A stretch of 64,000 nucleotides of DNA from Oscillospiraceae bacterium (lineage in GTDB: Bacteria > Bacillota > Clostridia > Saccharofermentanales > Saccharofermentanaceae): assembly GCA_900176545.1 (NCBI GenBank), contig FWXP01000002.1, positions 124,001 to 188,000 on the forward strand, given 5' to 3'. This document shows, one piece after another, positions 26,880 through 34,445 of the stretch (positions are counted from its first letter, which is position 1; each line of letters opens with the position of its first letter). Both the position numbers and the translations under genes were made by a program. The notes under the pieces were generated by a model. It worked only from the letters and a program-made list of their open reading frames with translations. It ran no database searches and was not told where the DNA came from.

Positions 26880-28832
26880 ATGAACCTTAGAAAGATCGCA
26901 TCCGTTATACTGATGGCTGCCATGGCTACTGCCTCGGCAGCCATAGTATTACCCGGAATAGTAAGAGCAGAAGCGCAGGCAGACGTATCCGACGTTAACA
27001 CGTGGGGAACGGGAGGACAGATCACTTTGGATCTGTCAGGTTGCTCGGGATACGGTACCATAACCGTTGTAGTCGAGTTCACTGGTACTGTTACTTCGGC
27101 GAGCGGTTGGGGATTCGATTCCTATACGATAGACGGCAACACTGTCACTGCTACGGTATCCGCTGACGGTCCTAACTCATGGGGCATCGACGGAAATGTC
27201 GGTATCCAGGTAGACGGTTCGAATATAAACGGCGCTGAGCTGGTGTCCATAAGCGGAAGCGGTACTTCAACAGGTACAACACAGGGCACTACTGCAGCTA
27301 CTGCTGCAACGACGACTGCTCCTTCTTCGAGCGGTGGCAATGTCACACCTGCTCCTGCACAGGCAACGGGGGTGCAGGGAGATGACTGGCTCACGACCAG
27401 CGGAGACCATATCTGTGACATGAACGGCACGGAAGTATGGCTTACGGGATGCAACTGGTTCGGATACAACACCGGATCCAATCTCTTTGACGGAGTATGG
27501 GCATGCAGTCTTGACGATGCTCTTGTATCCATAGCCGACCACGGCTTTAATCTCCTGAGAGTTCCTATGTCTGCCGAGCTTCTCCTGCAGTGGAAGAACG
27601 GGGAGTACCCGGAAGCTAACTACAACCATGCATATAACCCATACCTTGACGGCATGAACAGCCTTGAGATATGGGACCATGTACTTGAAGTGTGTCAGGC
27701 TAACGGCATCAAGGTTATGGTGGATATACACAGTGCCAACACGGACGCCATGGGTCATATGGCACCCTTATGGTACACGTCTGACTTCACTGAAGAAGAG
27801 TATATCGAGGCTCTCGACTGGATCTCTGCGCGATATGCCGATAACGATACCATCGTAGCCTACGACCTGAAGAACGAACCTCATGGTAAGGCATCCGAGG
27901 AAGAACATGCGATCTGGAACGGTTCGGATGACGATAATAACTGGAAGAGGGTCGCCGAGGAAGCAGGCAATACCATACTGGACAATAATCCTCATGCACT
28001 CATCGTTATCGAGGGTATCCAGATATATCCCATCGATCCTCAGACCAATGACTTCACATCGACTGACGACGAAGACTACTACAACTCATGGTGGGGAGGC
28101 AACCTGCGCGCAGTAGCGGACTATCCCATCGATTTCGGCTCTCCCGAGCGAAATGCCCAGATAGTATATTCTCCCCACGACTACGGTCCTGCCGTATATG
28201 CACAGCCCTGGTTCGAGGGAGGATTTACCTACGAGTCACTTATCGAGGATTACTGGTACGATTCCTGGCTCTATATAGACGACACGGGAACGGCTCCTCT
28301 TCTTATCGGTGAGTGGGGAGGCTTCATGACGGGTGATAACCTTACCTGGATGGAGTATATGAGACAGCTCATAAGCGAGTATCACCTGAACCATACCTTC
28401 TGGTGCTTCAATGCCAACTCCGGTGATACGGGCGGACTCGTGATGGATGACTTTACCACATGGGACGAGGAGAAGTACGAGTTCGTGCGCGAAGTCCTGT
28501 GGCAGAACGAGGACGGACAGTTCATAGGCCTCGACCACGAAGTGCCTCTCGGAGCTAACGGTATAGCTCTCAGTGACTACGACGGCGTCATGATCGACCT
28601 TGATCTTGAAGTGTCCGACGTGGTACCTGAAGATACATGCGGAGGCATTGAGACCGTAGCTACCGATATGACCGGCAATACATGCGGAGGTGTTACAGGT
28701 CCCGAGGGCGGTTCCATCTTCCAGGTTACCAAAGGCGGAAAGATCGCCTTTGCCGTAGCGGGCGTTGCCATCCTCGGTCTGGTAGGGTCTTTTGTGACTA
28801 TTGCTATAAAAAATCAGAGAAATGGTCAATAA
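26880..28832 (+). CDS. membrane-anchored GH5 cellulase
   Basis: 650 residues. Signal peptide 1-33; an N-terminal beta-rich domain 35-128 (TWGTGGQITLDLSGCSGYGT onward; unnamed, possibly carbohydrate-binding); Thr/Ala linker 128-165; GH5 catalytic domain about 166-520. The acid/base is Glu333 in DLKNEPHG and the nucleophile Glu478 in LLIGEWGG; VMVDIHS is the usual GH5 motif before them. The tail has a Cys-containing hinge, a transmembrane helix (about 622-645) and a short basic end, so the enzyme hangs on the outer face of the membrane instead of being released or cellulosomal. Expected to cut beta-1,4-glucan. RBS GGAGGG. Follows paaK by 21 bases. Confidence 0.92.
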   Translation: MNLRKIASVILMAAMATASAAIVLPGIVRAEAQADVSDVNTWGTGGQITLDLSGCSGYGTITVVVEFTGTVTSASGWGFDSYTIDGNTVTATVSADGPNSWGIDGNVGIQVDGSNINGAELVSISGSGTSTGTTQGTTAATAATTTAPSSSGGNVTPAPAQATGVQGDDWLTTSGDHICDMNGTEVWLTGCNWFGYNTGSNLFDGVWACSLDDALVSIADHGFNLLRVPMSAELLLQWKNGEYPEANYNHAYNPYLDGMNSLEIWDHVLEVCQANGIKVMVDIHSANTDAMGHMAPLWYTSDFTEEEYIEALDWISARYADNDTIVAYDLKNEPHGKASEEEHAIWNGSDDDNNWKRVAEEAGNTILDNNPHALIVIEGIQIYPIDPQTNDFTSTDDEDYYNSWWGGNLRAVADYPIDFGSPERNAQIVYSPHDYGPAVYAQPWFEGGFTYESLIEDYWYDSWLYIDDTGTAPLLIGEWGGFMTGDNLTWMEYMRQLISEYHLNHTFWCFNANSGDTGGLVMDDFTTWDEEKYEFVREVLWQNEDGQFIGLDHEVPLGANGIALSDYDGVMIDLDLEVSDVVPEDTCGGIETVATDMTGNTCGGVTGPEGGSIFQVTKGGKIAFAVAGVAILGLVGSFVTIAIKNQRNGQ

Positions 28833-28922
28833 TTTACGATAATATGTAGAAATCCTCCTGTAAAGAGTGTACTATCTAAGTAGTTGCGACTATCCGGTCG
28901 TGACTTTGGGTTATATGGAGGA

Positions 28923-30287
28923 ATGATTAAGAATATGAGAAAGCGTGTATCCGGGATATTCGTCTCGGTATTGGTCGCGGTTTTTACTTTTTGTATCCTG
29001 TGTACAGTCTTCGACGGCCGTAAAGTTAATGCCGATCCCGGTATGTGGTGCAGCAGTAACCCTTGGGATATCGGCAGTGATGAATATGAATTCAACTTCG
29101 GCTTCTGGGGAGCACAAAATGGCGATACGGTAAATTTCACTATTACATTTGATGCCAGCGAAGTATTTGTTACCGAACGCGGAAGTGTATTCAATGTAAC
29201 CGAGAACGGCAATTCGATAAGCGGCTCCGTCACTTACGACTCATCTGTATCGCAGTATGTGATGCATGTAAGAGTAATGACGACATCTTTGAGCATCGAC
29301 TCTTATTCCGTAACTTCAGTAGTTACTGCAGCACCGCCGCCTCCTCCGCCTCCGACTAATCCGTCACCGGCTCCCGGAACCGGTCCAGGTCCCGCGCCGA
29401 CAGCTCCGACTACACCTACCGCAGCTACGACAACTGCGAGACCTACATCCGCTACAACTGCAGCCACTGCTTCGGCTACGACTACAACAAAGCCTGCAAG
29501 CGAAGCCGGTGGTGCTCCCGCTACGACAACGACAACGACAGCTCCTGCTGTTGCCGGCGGAGAAGCTACTTCTCCTGCGCAGCCTGATACAACGACGGCT
29601 GTCGTAACTGAGACGATTGTCTCTGAGTCTTCCGATACATCTGATACGAGCGACGAGACTTCCGAGGAGACAAGTGAAGAGACATCTGAGGAGACAACGG
29701 TCGAGAGAGATGTTCCTACTACACCCGCATCGGAGATGGCCGGTGCTGTAGAGGAGACAGAGGAGACTGCACCTCCTACGCCTACTACCATACCTCGTTT
29801 GTATGATGCTTCCGTCAAGAAGACGCCTTTCCCTTGGTGGATAATAATCCTCGGTATCCTTACGATCGTGATCGCATTAAGGTATCGCAAGCTGGCTTCT
29901 CAGGACCTTTATATGGATGAGATCATATATGAGTTCATTCCCGGCAGAGTGATAGGAAAGATCGCGGATAAGATACGTCCTCCTAAGACAACTCTTCCCG
30001 CTACCCCTGCTGAAGAGGAAGAGAAGCCCAAGGTCATCAACGGATATCTGCAGACGTCTAATACAAGAGTCATAAGACCGGAATTCTCTAATGCGGCAGC
30101 TCTGAGGGCTGCGAAGGAGGCTGAGAAGAAGGCTTCCGGAGAACTTCCGGGAATCAAGCCTCCGGTCAAGAGACCCAAGAGTGCTTCGGTGAATCATGCA
30201 GCTGCCGTAGCTTCGGAAGGTAAAACTGGCGATTTGACGGACGTTAACGAACCTGCATCAGATAACGCAGATGATATAATCTCTTGA
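28923..30287 (+). CDS. single-pass membrane protein with exported domain, Pro/Thr stalk and cytoplasmic tail
   Basis: Starts at ATG 28923 or, more likely for spacing, 28935 (MRKRV); GGAGG is at 28917-28921. Signal peptide, then a beta-rich exported domain (WDIGSDEYEFNFGFWGAQNGDTVNFTITFD), a long stalk of Pro, Thr, Ala and Ser/Glu repeats (DTSDTSDETSEETSEE), a transmembrane helix (PFPWWIIILGILTIVIALRY) and a cytoplasmic tail of about 130 residues. The tail ends with KRPKSASVNHAAAVASE, a motif repeated in the next gene's product. It follows the GH5 cellulase on the same strand. No family recognised; the exported domain resembles the cellulase N-terminal domain only in its general beta-rich make-up. 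Confidence 0.75.
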   Translation: MIKNMRKRVSGIFVSVLVAVFTFCILCTVFDGRKVNADPGMWCSSNPWDIGSDEYEFNFGFWGAQNGDTVNFTITFDASEVFVTERGSVFNVTENGNSISGSVTYDSSVSQYVMHVRVMTTSLSIDSYSVTSVVTAAPPPPPPPTNPSPAPGTGPGPAPTAPTTPTAATTTARPTSATTAATASATTTTKPASEAGGAPATTTTTTAPAVAGGEATSPAQPDTTTAVVTETIVSESSDTSDTSDETSEETSEETSEETTVERDVPTTPASEMAGAVEETEETAPPTPTTIPRLYDASVKKTPFPWWIIILGILTIVIALRYRKLASQDLYMDEIIYEFIPGRVIGKIADKIRPPKTTLPATPAEEEEKPKVINGYLQTSNTRVIRPEFSNAAALRAAKEAEKKASGELPGIKPPVKRPKSASVNHAAAVASEGKTGDLTDVNEPASDNADDIIS

Positions 30288-30322
30288 AGAGAAGAAGTTT
30301 TGAACAAGGAGCATCTTAGAAG

Positions 30323-30994
30323 ATGGCAAGAAAAGAATCGATGGGCCATTTAAACGGTACCTCGCTCAACTCGCATTCTGAGCCTACGGTAGCCGCCATG
30401 GCGTTTGAGAAGGCAGTCAAGGAAAAATCCGAAGCTCCCGCCATTGCTACGGGTTTTGTTCCCCCTGTTGTGGAGAAGCACGAGACGGCAAGGCCTTCTC
30501 CTTTTAAGAAGATCAAGAACGAAGACGGAGAAGAAGTCAAAGCTGAAGCTGACACCGCCCCCAAGCAGACTAAGCCAGGGATAGCTGCAGGCTTTGTCCC
30601 CGCACCTACTCGGAAGAAACAGGAGGTCAATCCCTTTAAGGCCAGCAAGGGACCTATCAAGAGGCCTGTGAGCGCATCTGTAAACCATGCAGCCGCAAAG
30701 GCTTCTGAGGAGGTACAGGAAGATAAGGCTGCAGAAGAAGTCGAAGCAGTAACGGAGACTGAACAGAGGCCGAGCTTTACCGCTGCACTCGCGGAACATA
30801 AGAAGCATAGTACGACTTTCCGTCCTTCTTCGGAGTTTACGCCCAAGCAGTCCATAGATCCCTTCAAGCACGATAAGGAACCCGATGAAGACAGGAAGTT
30901 GCCGCCCGTGATCCCTCAAAGAGAGCCTGTCACTCCTTATGAGAGCGATCGAAAGGAACGCGGAGGGTTGCTGGGGATCTTTAAGAAGAAATGA
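30323..30994 (+). CDS. disordered cytoplasmic protein with repeated short motifs
   Basis: 223 residues, no signal or membrane segment, rich in Lys, Glu, Pro, Ala: predicted disordered by composition. Two copies of a motif are seen, ATGFVPPV...PSPFKKIK and AAGFVPAP...NPFKASK, with a third weaker FTPKQSIDPFKHDK. The segment KRPVSASVNHAAAKASE matches the end of the upstream membrane protein's cytoplasmic tail, and the chain ends GGLLGIFKKK, a hydrophobic/basic end. Start ATG 30323 has AAGGAG about 12 bases upstream. The pair is likely co-transcribed (35-base gap). Function unknown; a cytoplasmic partner or adaptor of the membrane protein is the natural guess. Confidence 0.7.
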   Translation: MARKESMGHLNGTSLNSHSEPTVAAMAFEKAVKEKSEAPAIATGFVPPVVEKHETARPSPFKKIKNEDGEEVKAEADTAPKQTKPGIAAGFVPAPTRKKQEVNPFKASKGPIKRPVSASVNHAAAKASEEVQEDKAAEEVEAVTETEQRPSFTAALAEHKKHSTTFRPSSEFTPKQSIDPFKHDKEPDEDRKLPPVIPQREPVTPYESDRKERGGLLGIFKKK

Positions 30995-31017
30995 GTAGTA
31001 GCTGACAGATTATTTTA

Positions 31018-31052
31018 TGCCCATGAAGCTCTTGCTTCGTGGGCAATTGTTT
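31018..31052 (+). terminator. rho-independent terminator
   Basis: Stem TGCCCATGAAGC (31018-31029) / GCTTCGTGGGCA (31034-31045) with one G-U pair, followed by ATTGTTT. It closes the GH5-membrane protein-disordered protein run. Confidence 0.78.
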
Positions 31053-31111
31053 GAAAAAGAGAGTAAGGTTCATATATACTGTTGCAGTAAAAGAAATATA
31101 TCGGAGTGAAG

Positions 31112-31885
31112 ATGAAGGATATCGCTATTGTAACGGGAGCTTCTTCGGGCATAGGAAAGGCCTATGTAAGAGAATTATCCCAGGATAAGAACGGATACGA
31201 ACAGATATGGGTCGTGGCAAGAAGAGAAGAAAAGCTTCTAGAGCTCAAGTCTTCCCTGGAAGATGCAAGGATCGTTCCTGTTGTCCTGGATCTTAATTCT
31301 CCTTCTTTTGCGGACGAGATCGAGAAGAAGCTTCGTGAAGATGAGTATAACGTAAAGCTGCTTATCAACTGCGCAGGACTCGGCAAGAGAGCTCTTGTTG
31401 AAGATCAGTCCGTACAGGCTCTGGGAGCGACGCTGGACGTCAACTGCAGAGCACTGACTCTCCTTGCCAGAATATGTATCCCTTATATGCATAAGGGTTC
31501 CGGAATGATAAATGTCGCTTCTTCGGCAGCATTTCTTCCTCAGCCGGGCTTTTCGGTATATGCCGCATCCAAGTCGTATGTAACTTCATTTTCGAGAGCG
31601 CTGGCGGTGGAGCTCCAGCCTTCGGGCATCGTTGTCACTGCAGTCTGTCCGGGTCCCGTTGATACGGAGTTCCAGGCAAATGCAACTGACGGAAAGGCTT
31701 CGGAGTTCACCGGATTTCGCAAGTATATCGTAGCCGATCCCGTTAAGCTCGCAGCAGCGTCCCTTAAGGCGCACAGGAGTGGAAGGAATCTTTATGTCTA
31801 CGGAATCTCCCAGAAGATGCTTCATCTCGCATCGAAGATAGTACCTATATCCTTGATGCTCAAGTTCATGAAAGTAAAAAAATAA
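31112..31885 (+). CDS. short-chain dehydrogenase/reductase
   Basis: 257 residues; start at ATG 31112 (the in-frame GTG at 31106 lies within the CGGAG ribosome site). Classical SDR: cofactor motif TGASSGIG, the NAG-equivalent INCAGLG, active Ser in NVASSAAF, catalytic YAASK, and PGPVDTEF after it. The basic residue region ARREEKL suggests NADP. The C-terminus (LMLKFMKVKK) is basic and hydrophobic. Close in pattern to DltE-like and YqjQ-like SDRs, but the substrate cannot be told. ABC-F gene follows after 19 bases. Confidence 0.88.
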   Translation: MKDIAIVTGASSGIGKAYVRELSQDKNGYEQIWVVARREEKLLELKSSLEDARIVPVVLDLNSPSFADEIEKKLREDEYNVKLLINCAGLGKRALVEDQSVQALGATLDVNCRALTLLARICIPYMHKGSGMINVASSAAFLPQPGFSVYAASKSYVTSFSRALAVELQPSGIVVTAVCPGPVDTEFQANATDGKASEFTGFRKYIVADPVKLAAASLKAHRSGRNLYVYGISQKMLHLASKIVPISLMLKFMKVKK

Positions 31886-31904
31886 AAGATACGGAGTAAA
31901 TCAA

Positions 31905-33512
31905 ATGATCGATGTTTCCAATGTGGGACTGCGCTTTGGTGCGCGCAAGCTCTTCGAGGGCGTAAATGTACAGTTCAATAAGGGTTGCTGCTACGGAATA
32001 ATAGGTGCCAACGGTGCCGGAAAGTCTACTTTCCTCAAGATAATATCAGGTGAGATCGAGCCTCAGAAGGGCTTTGTCAATATCCCTAAGAACGAGCGTC
32101 TTGCCGTACTTGAGCAGGACCACTTCAAGTACGACGAATATAGCGTAAGGCAGACAGTCATCATGGGCCACAAGAGGCTCTATGAGATCATGAAGGAGAA
32201 GGAAAGGCTCTATTCAAAGCCTGACTTCAACGACGAGGACGGTATCCTCTTAGGTGAGCTCGAAGGTGAGTTCGCGGAGCTGGACGGATGGTCCGCAGAG
32301 AGCAACGCGGAGATCCTCCTTCAGGGCTTGGGTCTCGGTGAGGATTACTACGAGCGTCCCATGAAAGATCTTACGGGAGGCCAGAAGGTGAAGGTGTTGC
32401 TCGCTCAGGCGCTTTTCGGAGAGCCGGATTATCTTCTTCTCGACGAGCCTACGAACCATCTGGATCTTAACAGCTGCCGCTGGCTCGAAAATTACCTCAT
32501 GGACTACGAGAACTGTGTGCTCGTCGTATCACACGACAGACACTTCCTTAACAAGGTCTGCACGCATATAGTCGATATCGACTTCAGCAAGGTCACGCTC
32601 TTCCAGGGTAACTACGATTTCTGGTACGAGTATACACAGCTGTCTCTTCGTCAGCTCAAGGATCAGACTAAGAAGATCGAGGCAAGAAGGAAGGAACTCC
32701 AGGACTTTATCGCCAGGTTCTCCGCCAACGCATCCAAGTCAAAGCAGGCTACCAGCCGTAAGAAGCTCCTGGAGAATATGGAGCTTCCCGAGGTCCTTGC
32801 TTCCTCCAGAAGATATCCTTTCATATCCTTTACGCAGGATCGTGAGATCGGTAACGACGTTCTCTTCGTAAAGAATCTTACCGCGTCTAAGGGCGGAAGA
32901 CAGACTCTGAACGATATCTCCTTCACTATGGAGAAAGGCGACCGTATTGGTGTCGTAAGTAAGGATGAAGTTGCAGTAACGCATCTTCTCGATATACTTG
33001 CAGGCGTTGTTCCCGAGAGCGATTACGAGGGCGAAGTGAAGTGGGGCGTGACTACATCCAGGTCATATCTGCCTAAGGACAATTCCGAATTCTTCGATAA
33101 CTGTGACCTCTCTCTTGTTGACTGGCTCAGGCAGTATTCCAAGGACCAGAACGAGAGCTACGTAAGGGGATTTTTGGGAAGGATGCTCTTCTCGGGCGAG
33201 GAGGCTCTCAAGAAGGCAAGCGTATTATCCGGAGGCGAGAAGGTAAGATGTATGCTCTCCCGTCAGATGCTCGTTAATGCCAATGTCCTTATCTTCGACG
33301 ATCCCACTAATCATCTTGATCTTGAATCCATCACGGCATTGAACGAAGGAATCAAGAAGTTCCCGGGTTCCATCGTGTTCTATTCACATGACCGAGAGCT
33401 CGTTAATACGGTTGCCAACAGGATCATCGAGATAGTACCCGGTGGTATAATAGATAAGAGGATGGAGTACGACGAATACCTCGAGTGGAAAGCCGAGAAT
33501 ATGAACGTATAA
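31905..33512 (+). CDS. ABC-F ATPase, YkpA/YbiT type, degenerate second Walker A
   Basis: 535 residues, two ABC cassettes without membrane domain; such proteins act on the ribosome or its tRNA-binding sites. NBD1 is complete: Walker A GANGAGKST (34-42), signature LTGGQ (156-160), Walker B LLLDEPTNHLD (177-187). The linker at about 240-300 carries the basic helical stretch usual for the family. In NBD2 the Walker A region is VVSKDEVAVTH (350-360), lacking GxxGK(S/T). The signature LSGGEKVR is intact, and Walker B reads IFDDPTNHLD with Asp466 instead of Glu. NBD2 may bind ATP weakly and hydrolyse poorly. RBS CGGAG. Confidence 0.9.
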   Translation: MIDVSNVGLRFGARKLFEGVNVQFNKGCCYGIIGANGAGKSTFLKIISGEIEPQKGFVNIPKNERLAVLEQDHFKYDEYSVRQTVIMGHKRLYEIMKEKERLYSKPDFNDEDGILLGELEGEFAELDGWSAESNAEILLQGLGLGEDYYERPMKDLTGGQKVKVLLAQALFGEPDYLLLDEPTNHLDLNSCRWLENYLMDYENCVLVVSHDRHFLNKVCTHIVDIDFSKVTLFQGNYDFWYEYTQLSLRQLKDQTKKIEARRKELQDFIARFSANASKSKQATSRKKLLENMELPEVLASSRRYPFISFTQDREIGNDVLFVKNLTASKGGRQTLNDISFTMEKGDRIGVVSKDEVAVTHLLDILAGVVPESDYEGEVKWGVTTSRSYLPKDNSEFFDNCDLSLVDWLRQYSKDQNESYVRGFLGRMLFSGEEALKKASVLSGGEKVRCMLSRQMLVNANVLIFDDPTNHLDLESITALNEGIKKFPGSIVFYSHDRELVNTVANRIIEIVPGGIIDKRMEYDEYLEWKAENMNV

Positions 33513-33668
33513 CGTTCTTAAGTTCGCTTATCCCTGTTCATTCGAAAACACCAAAATTGACTTGTATTGATATGGAATTCGATGCGAGGGTGCGTTAAGC
33601 TGTTTCATGTAATGAGAGGCTTTACCTTTCATTTGATAATGACATAACGATCGGAGTGATCTTAGATC

Positions 33669-34133
33669 ATGAATATAGCATTCTTTATGAGACCCAAGGC
33701 AGAAGTTGCCTATGTATACGATGACTTTACCGCGCGTCAGGCGCTGGAGAAGCTGCGCCATCACGGCTATACGGCTGTGCCTGTCCTTAATCGCGACGGT
33801 GAGTATGTAGGTACATTGAGCGAAGGTGATCTTCTCTGGCTCATAGTAAACGGTGAGGGAGGAGAACCCCATACCGTTCCAGTCGAGGACCTTGAGAAGT
33901 TTAAGATCAGCAATATCAATCTTAAGCTCTCCGGAGAGAAGAATCCTCCCGTTAACATCATGGCCAGGATAGACGAACTTCTCTTAAGGGTATTGGGAAG
34001 CAATTTTATCCCTATAGTAGATGACAGAGGTATCTTCATAGGTATCGTTACCAGGAGCGTAGTCATCAAGTACTTCTATGAGAATTCTCTAAGCCTTGAA
34101 GAGTTCATGAACGAAGAATCGGTAAGAAAATGA
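33669..34133 (+). CDS. CBS-domain pair protein
   Basis: 154 residues with two CBS motifs: residues about 6-62 (FMRPKAEVAYV...GYTAVPVLNRDGEYVGTLSEGDLL) and 95-145 (IMARIDELLLRVLGSNFIPIVDDRGIFIGIVTRS). Tandem CBS modules bind adenine nucleotides or similar ligands and regulate partners; here they stand alone with no attached effector domain. RBS CGGAGTG. Ends at a shared terminator. Confidence 0.88.
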   Translation: MNIAFFMRPKAEVAYVYDDFTARQALEKLRHHGYTAVPVLNRDGEYVGTLSEGDLLWLIVNGEGGEPHTVPVEDLEKFKISNINLKLSGEKNPPVNIMARIDELLLRVLGSNFIPIVDDRGIFIGIVTRSVVIKYFYENSLSLEEFMNEESVRK

Positions 34134-34138
34134 GAATT

Positions 34139-34172
34139 AAAAAGCGGATCCTTGCGGGTCCGCTTTCTTCGG
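34139..34172. terminator. shared rho-independent terminator
   Basis: AAAGCGGATCC / GGGTCCGCTTT stem with a TTGC-type loop. On the plus strand it is followed by TTTCTT and ends the CBS gene. On the minus strand it is followed by TTTTT and can end the small transcript starting near 34270. Confidence 0.82.
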
Positions 34173-34190
34173 TTCGAAAAAAGATATCCC

Positions 34191-34232
34191 TTATCTTCCG
34201 TAACGACCGAAAAGATCTCTAAGATAATCCAT
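34191..34232 (-). CDS. tiny ORF, 13 residues (MDYLRDLFGRYGR)
   Basis: A 14-codon reading frame from ATG (34232-34230) to TAA (34193-34191). It is preceded by AAGGGGGA, 7 bases from the start, and by a promoter-like pair at 34277-34305, and followed by a terminator with a T run on this strand. The peptide is amphipathic, with three Arg, two Asp and aromatics. No family known. It might be a peptide gene or merely an ORF inside a small RNA of about 130 nt. Confidence 0.45.
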   Translation of the reverse strand: MDYLRDLFGRYGR

Positions 34233-34276
34233 GTTCGTTCCCCCTTATTCTTAGTTGAAGGCCTCCACACAATAAG

Positions 34277-34305
34277 AGTATATTGATCCCCTGCGACCTC
34301 TTCAA
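34277..34305 (-). promoter_or_regulatory. promoter of the 34.2 kb small transcript
   Basis: On the minus strand TTGAAG (34300-34305), 17-base spacer, TATACT (34277-34282): four and five of six consensus bases at the best spacing. Expected transcription start near 34270, about 38 bases before the ATG at 34232. Together with the mini-ORF and terminators it accounts for the 34134-34445 gap. Confidence 0.6.
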
Positions 34306-34379
34306 TATCGTAAAAAGATCGTCAGAGTATAGATCATTTACCCGATCTTAAAAATCAATAAAGTCTGCCATACTAGTTA

Positions 34380-34415
34380 AAGACCCTCTACAGTATTCTA
34401 ACTGAAGAGGGTCTT
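34380..34415 (-). terminator. terminator downstream of the distal ChW esterase
   Basis: AAGACCCTCT (34380-34389) / AGAGGGTCTT (34406-34415) with an inner CAGT/ACTG extension. It lies about 30 bases after the esterase stop; TTT follows on the minus strand, a weak T run. Confidence 0.65.
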
Positions 34416-34445
34416 CGAAATTTGGGAAGATATGAATGAATTTGC

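Noticed and set aside
34134-34445. A mobile element or attachment site in the 311-base gap
   Set aside because: No direct repeats or integrase remnants; the gap is accounted for by two terminators and a small transcription unit.
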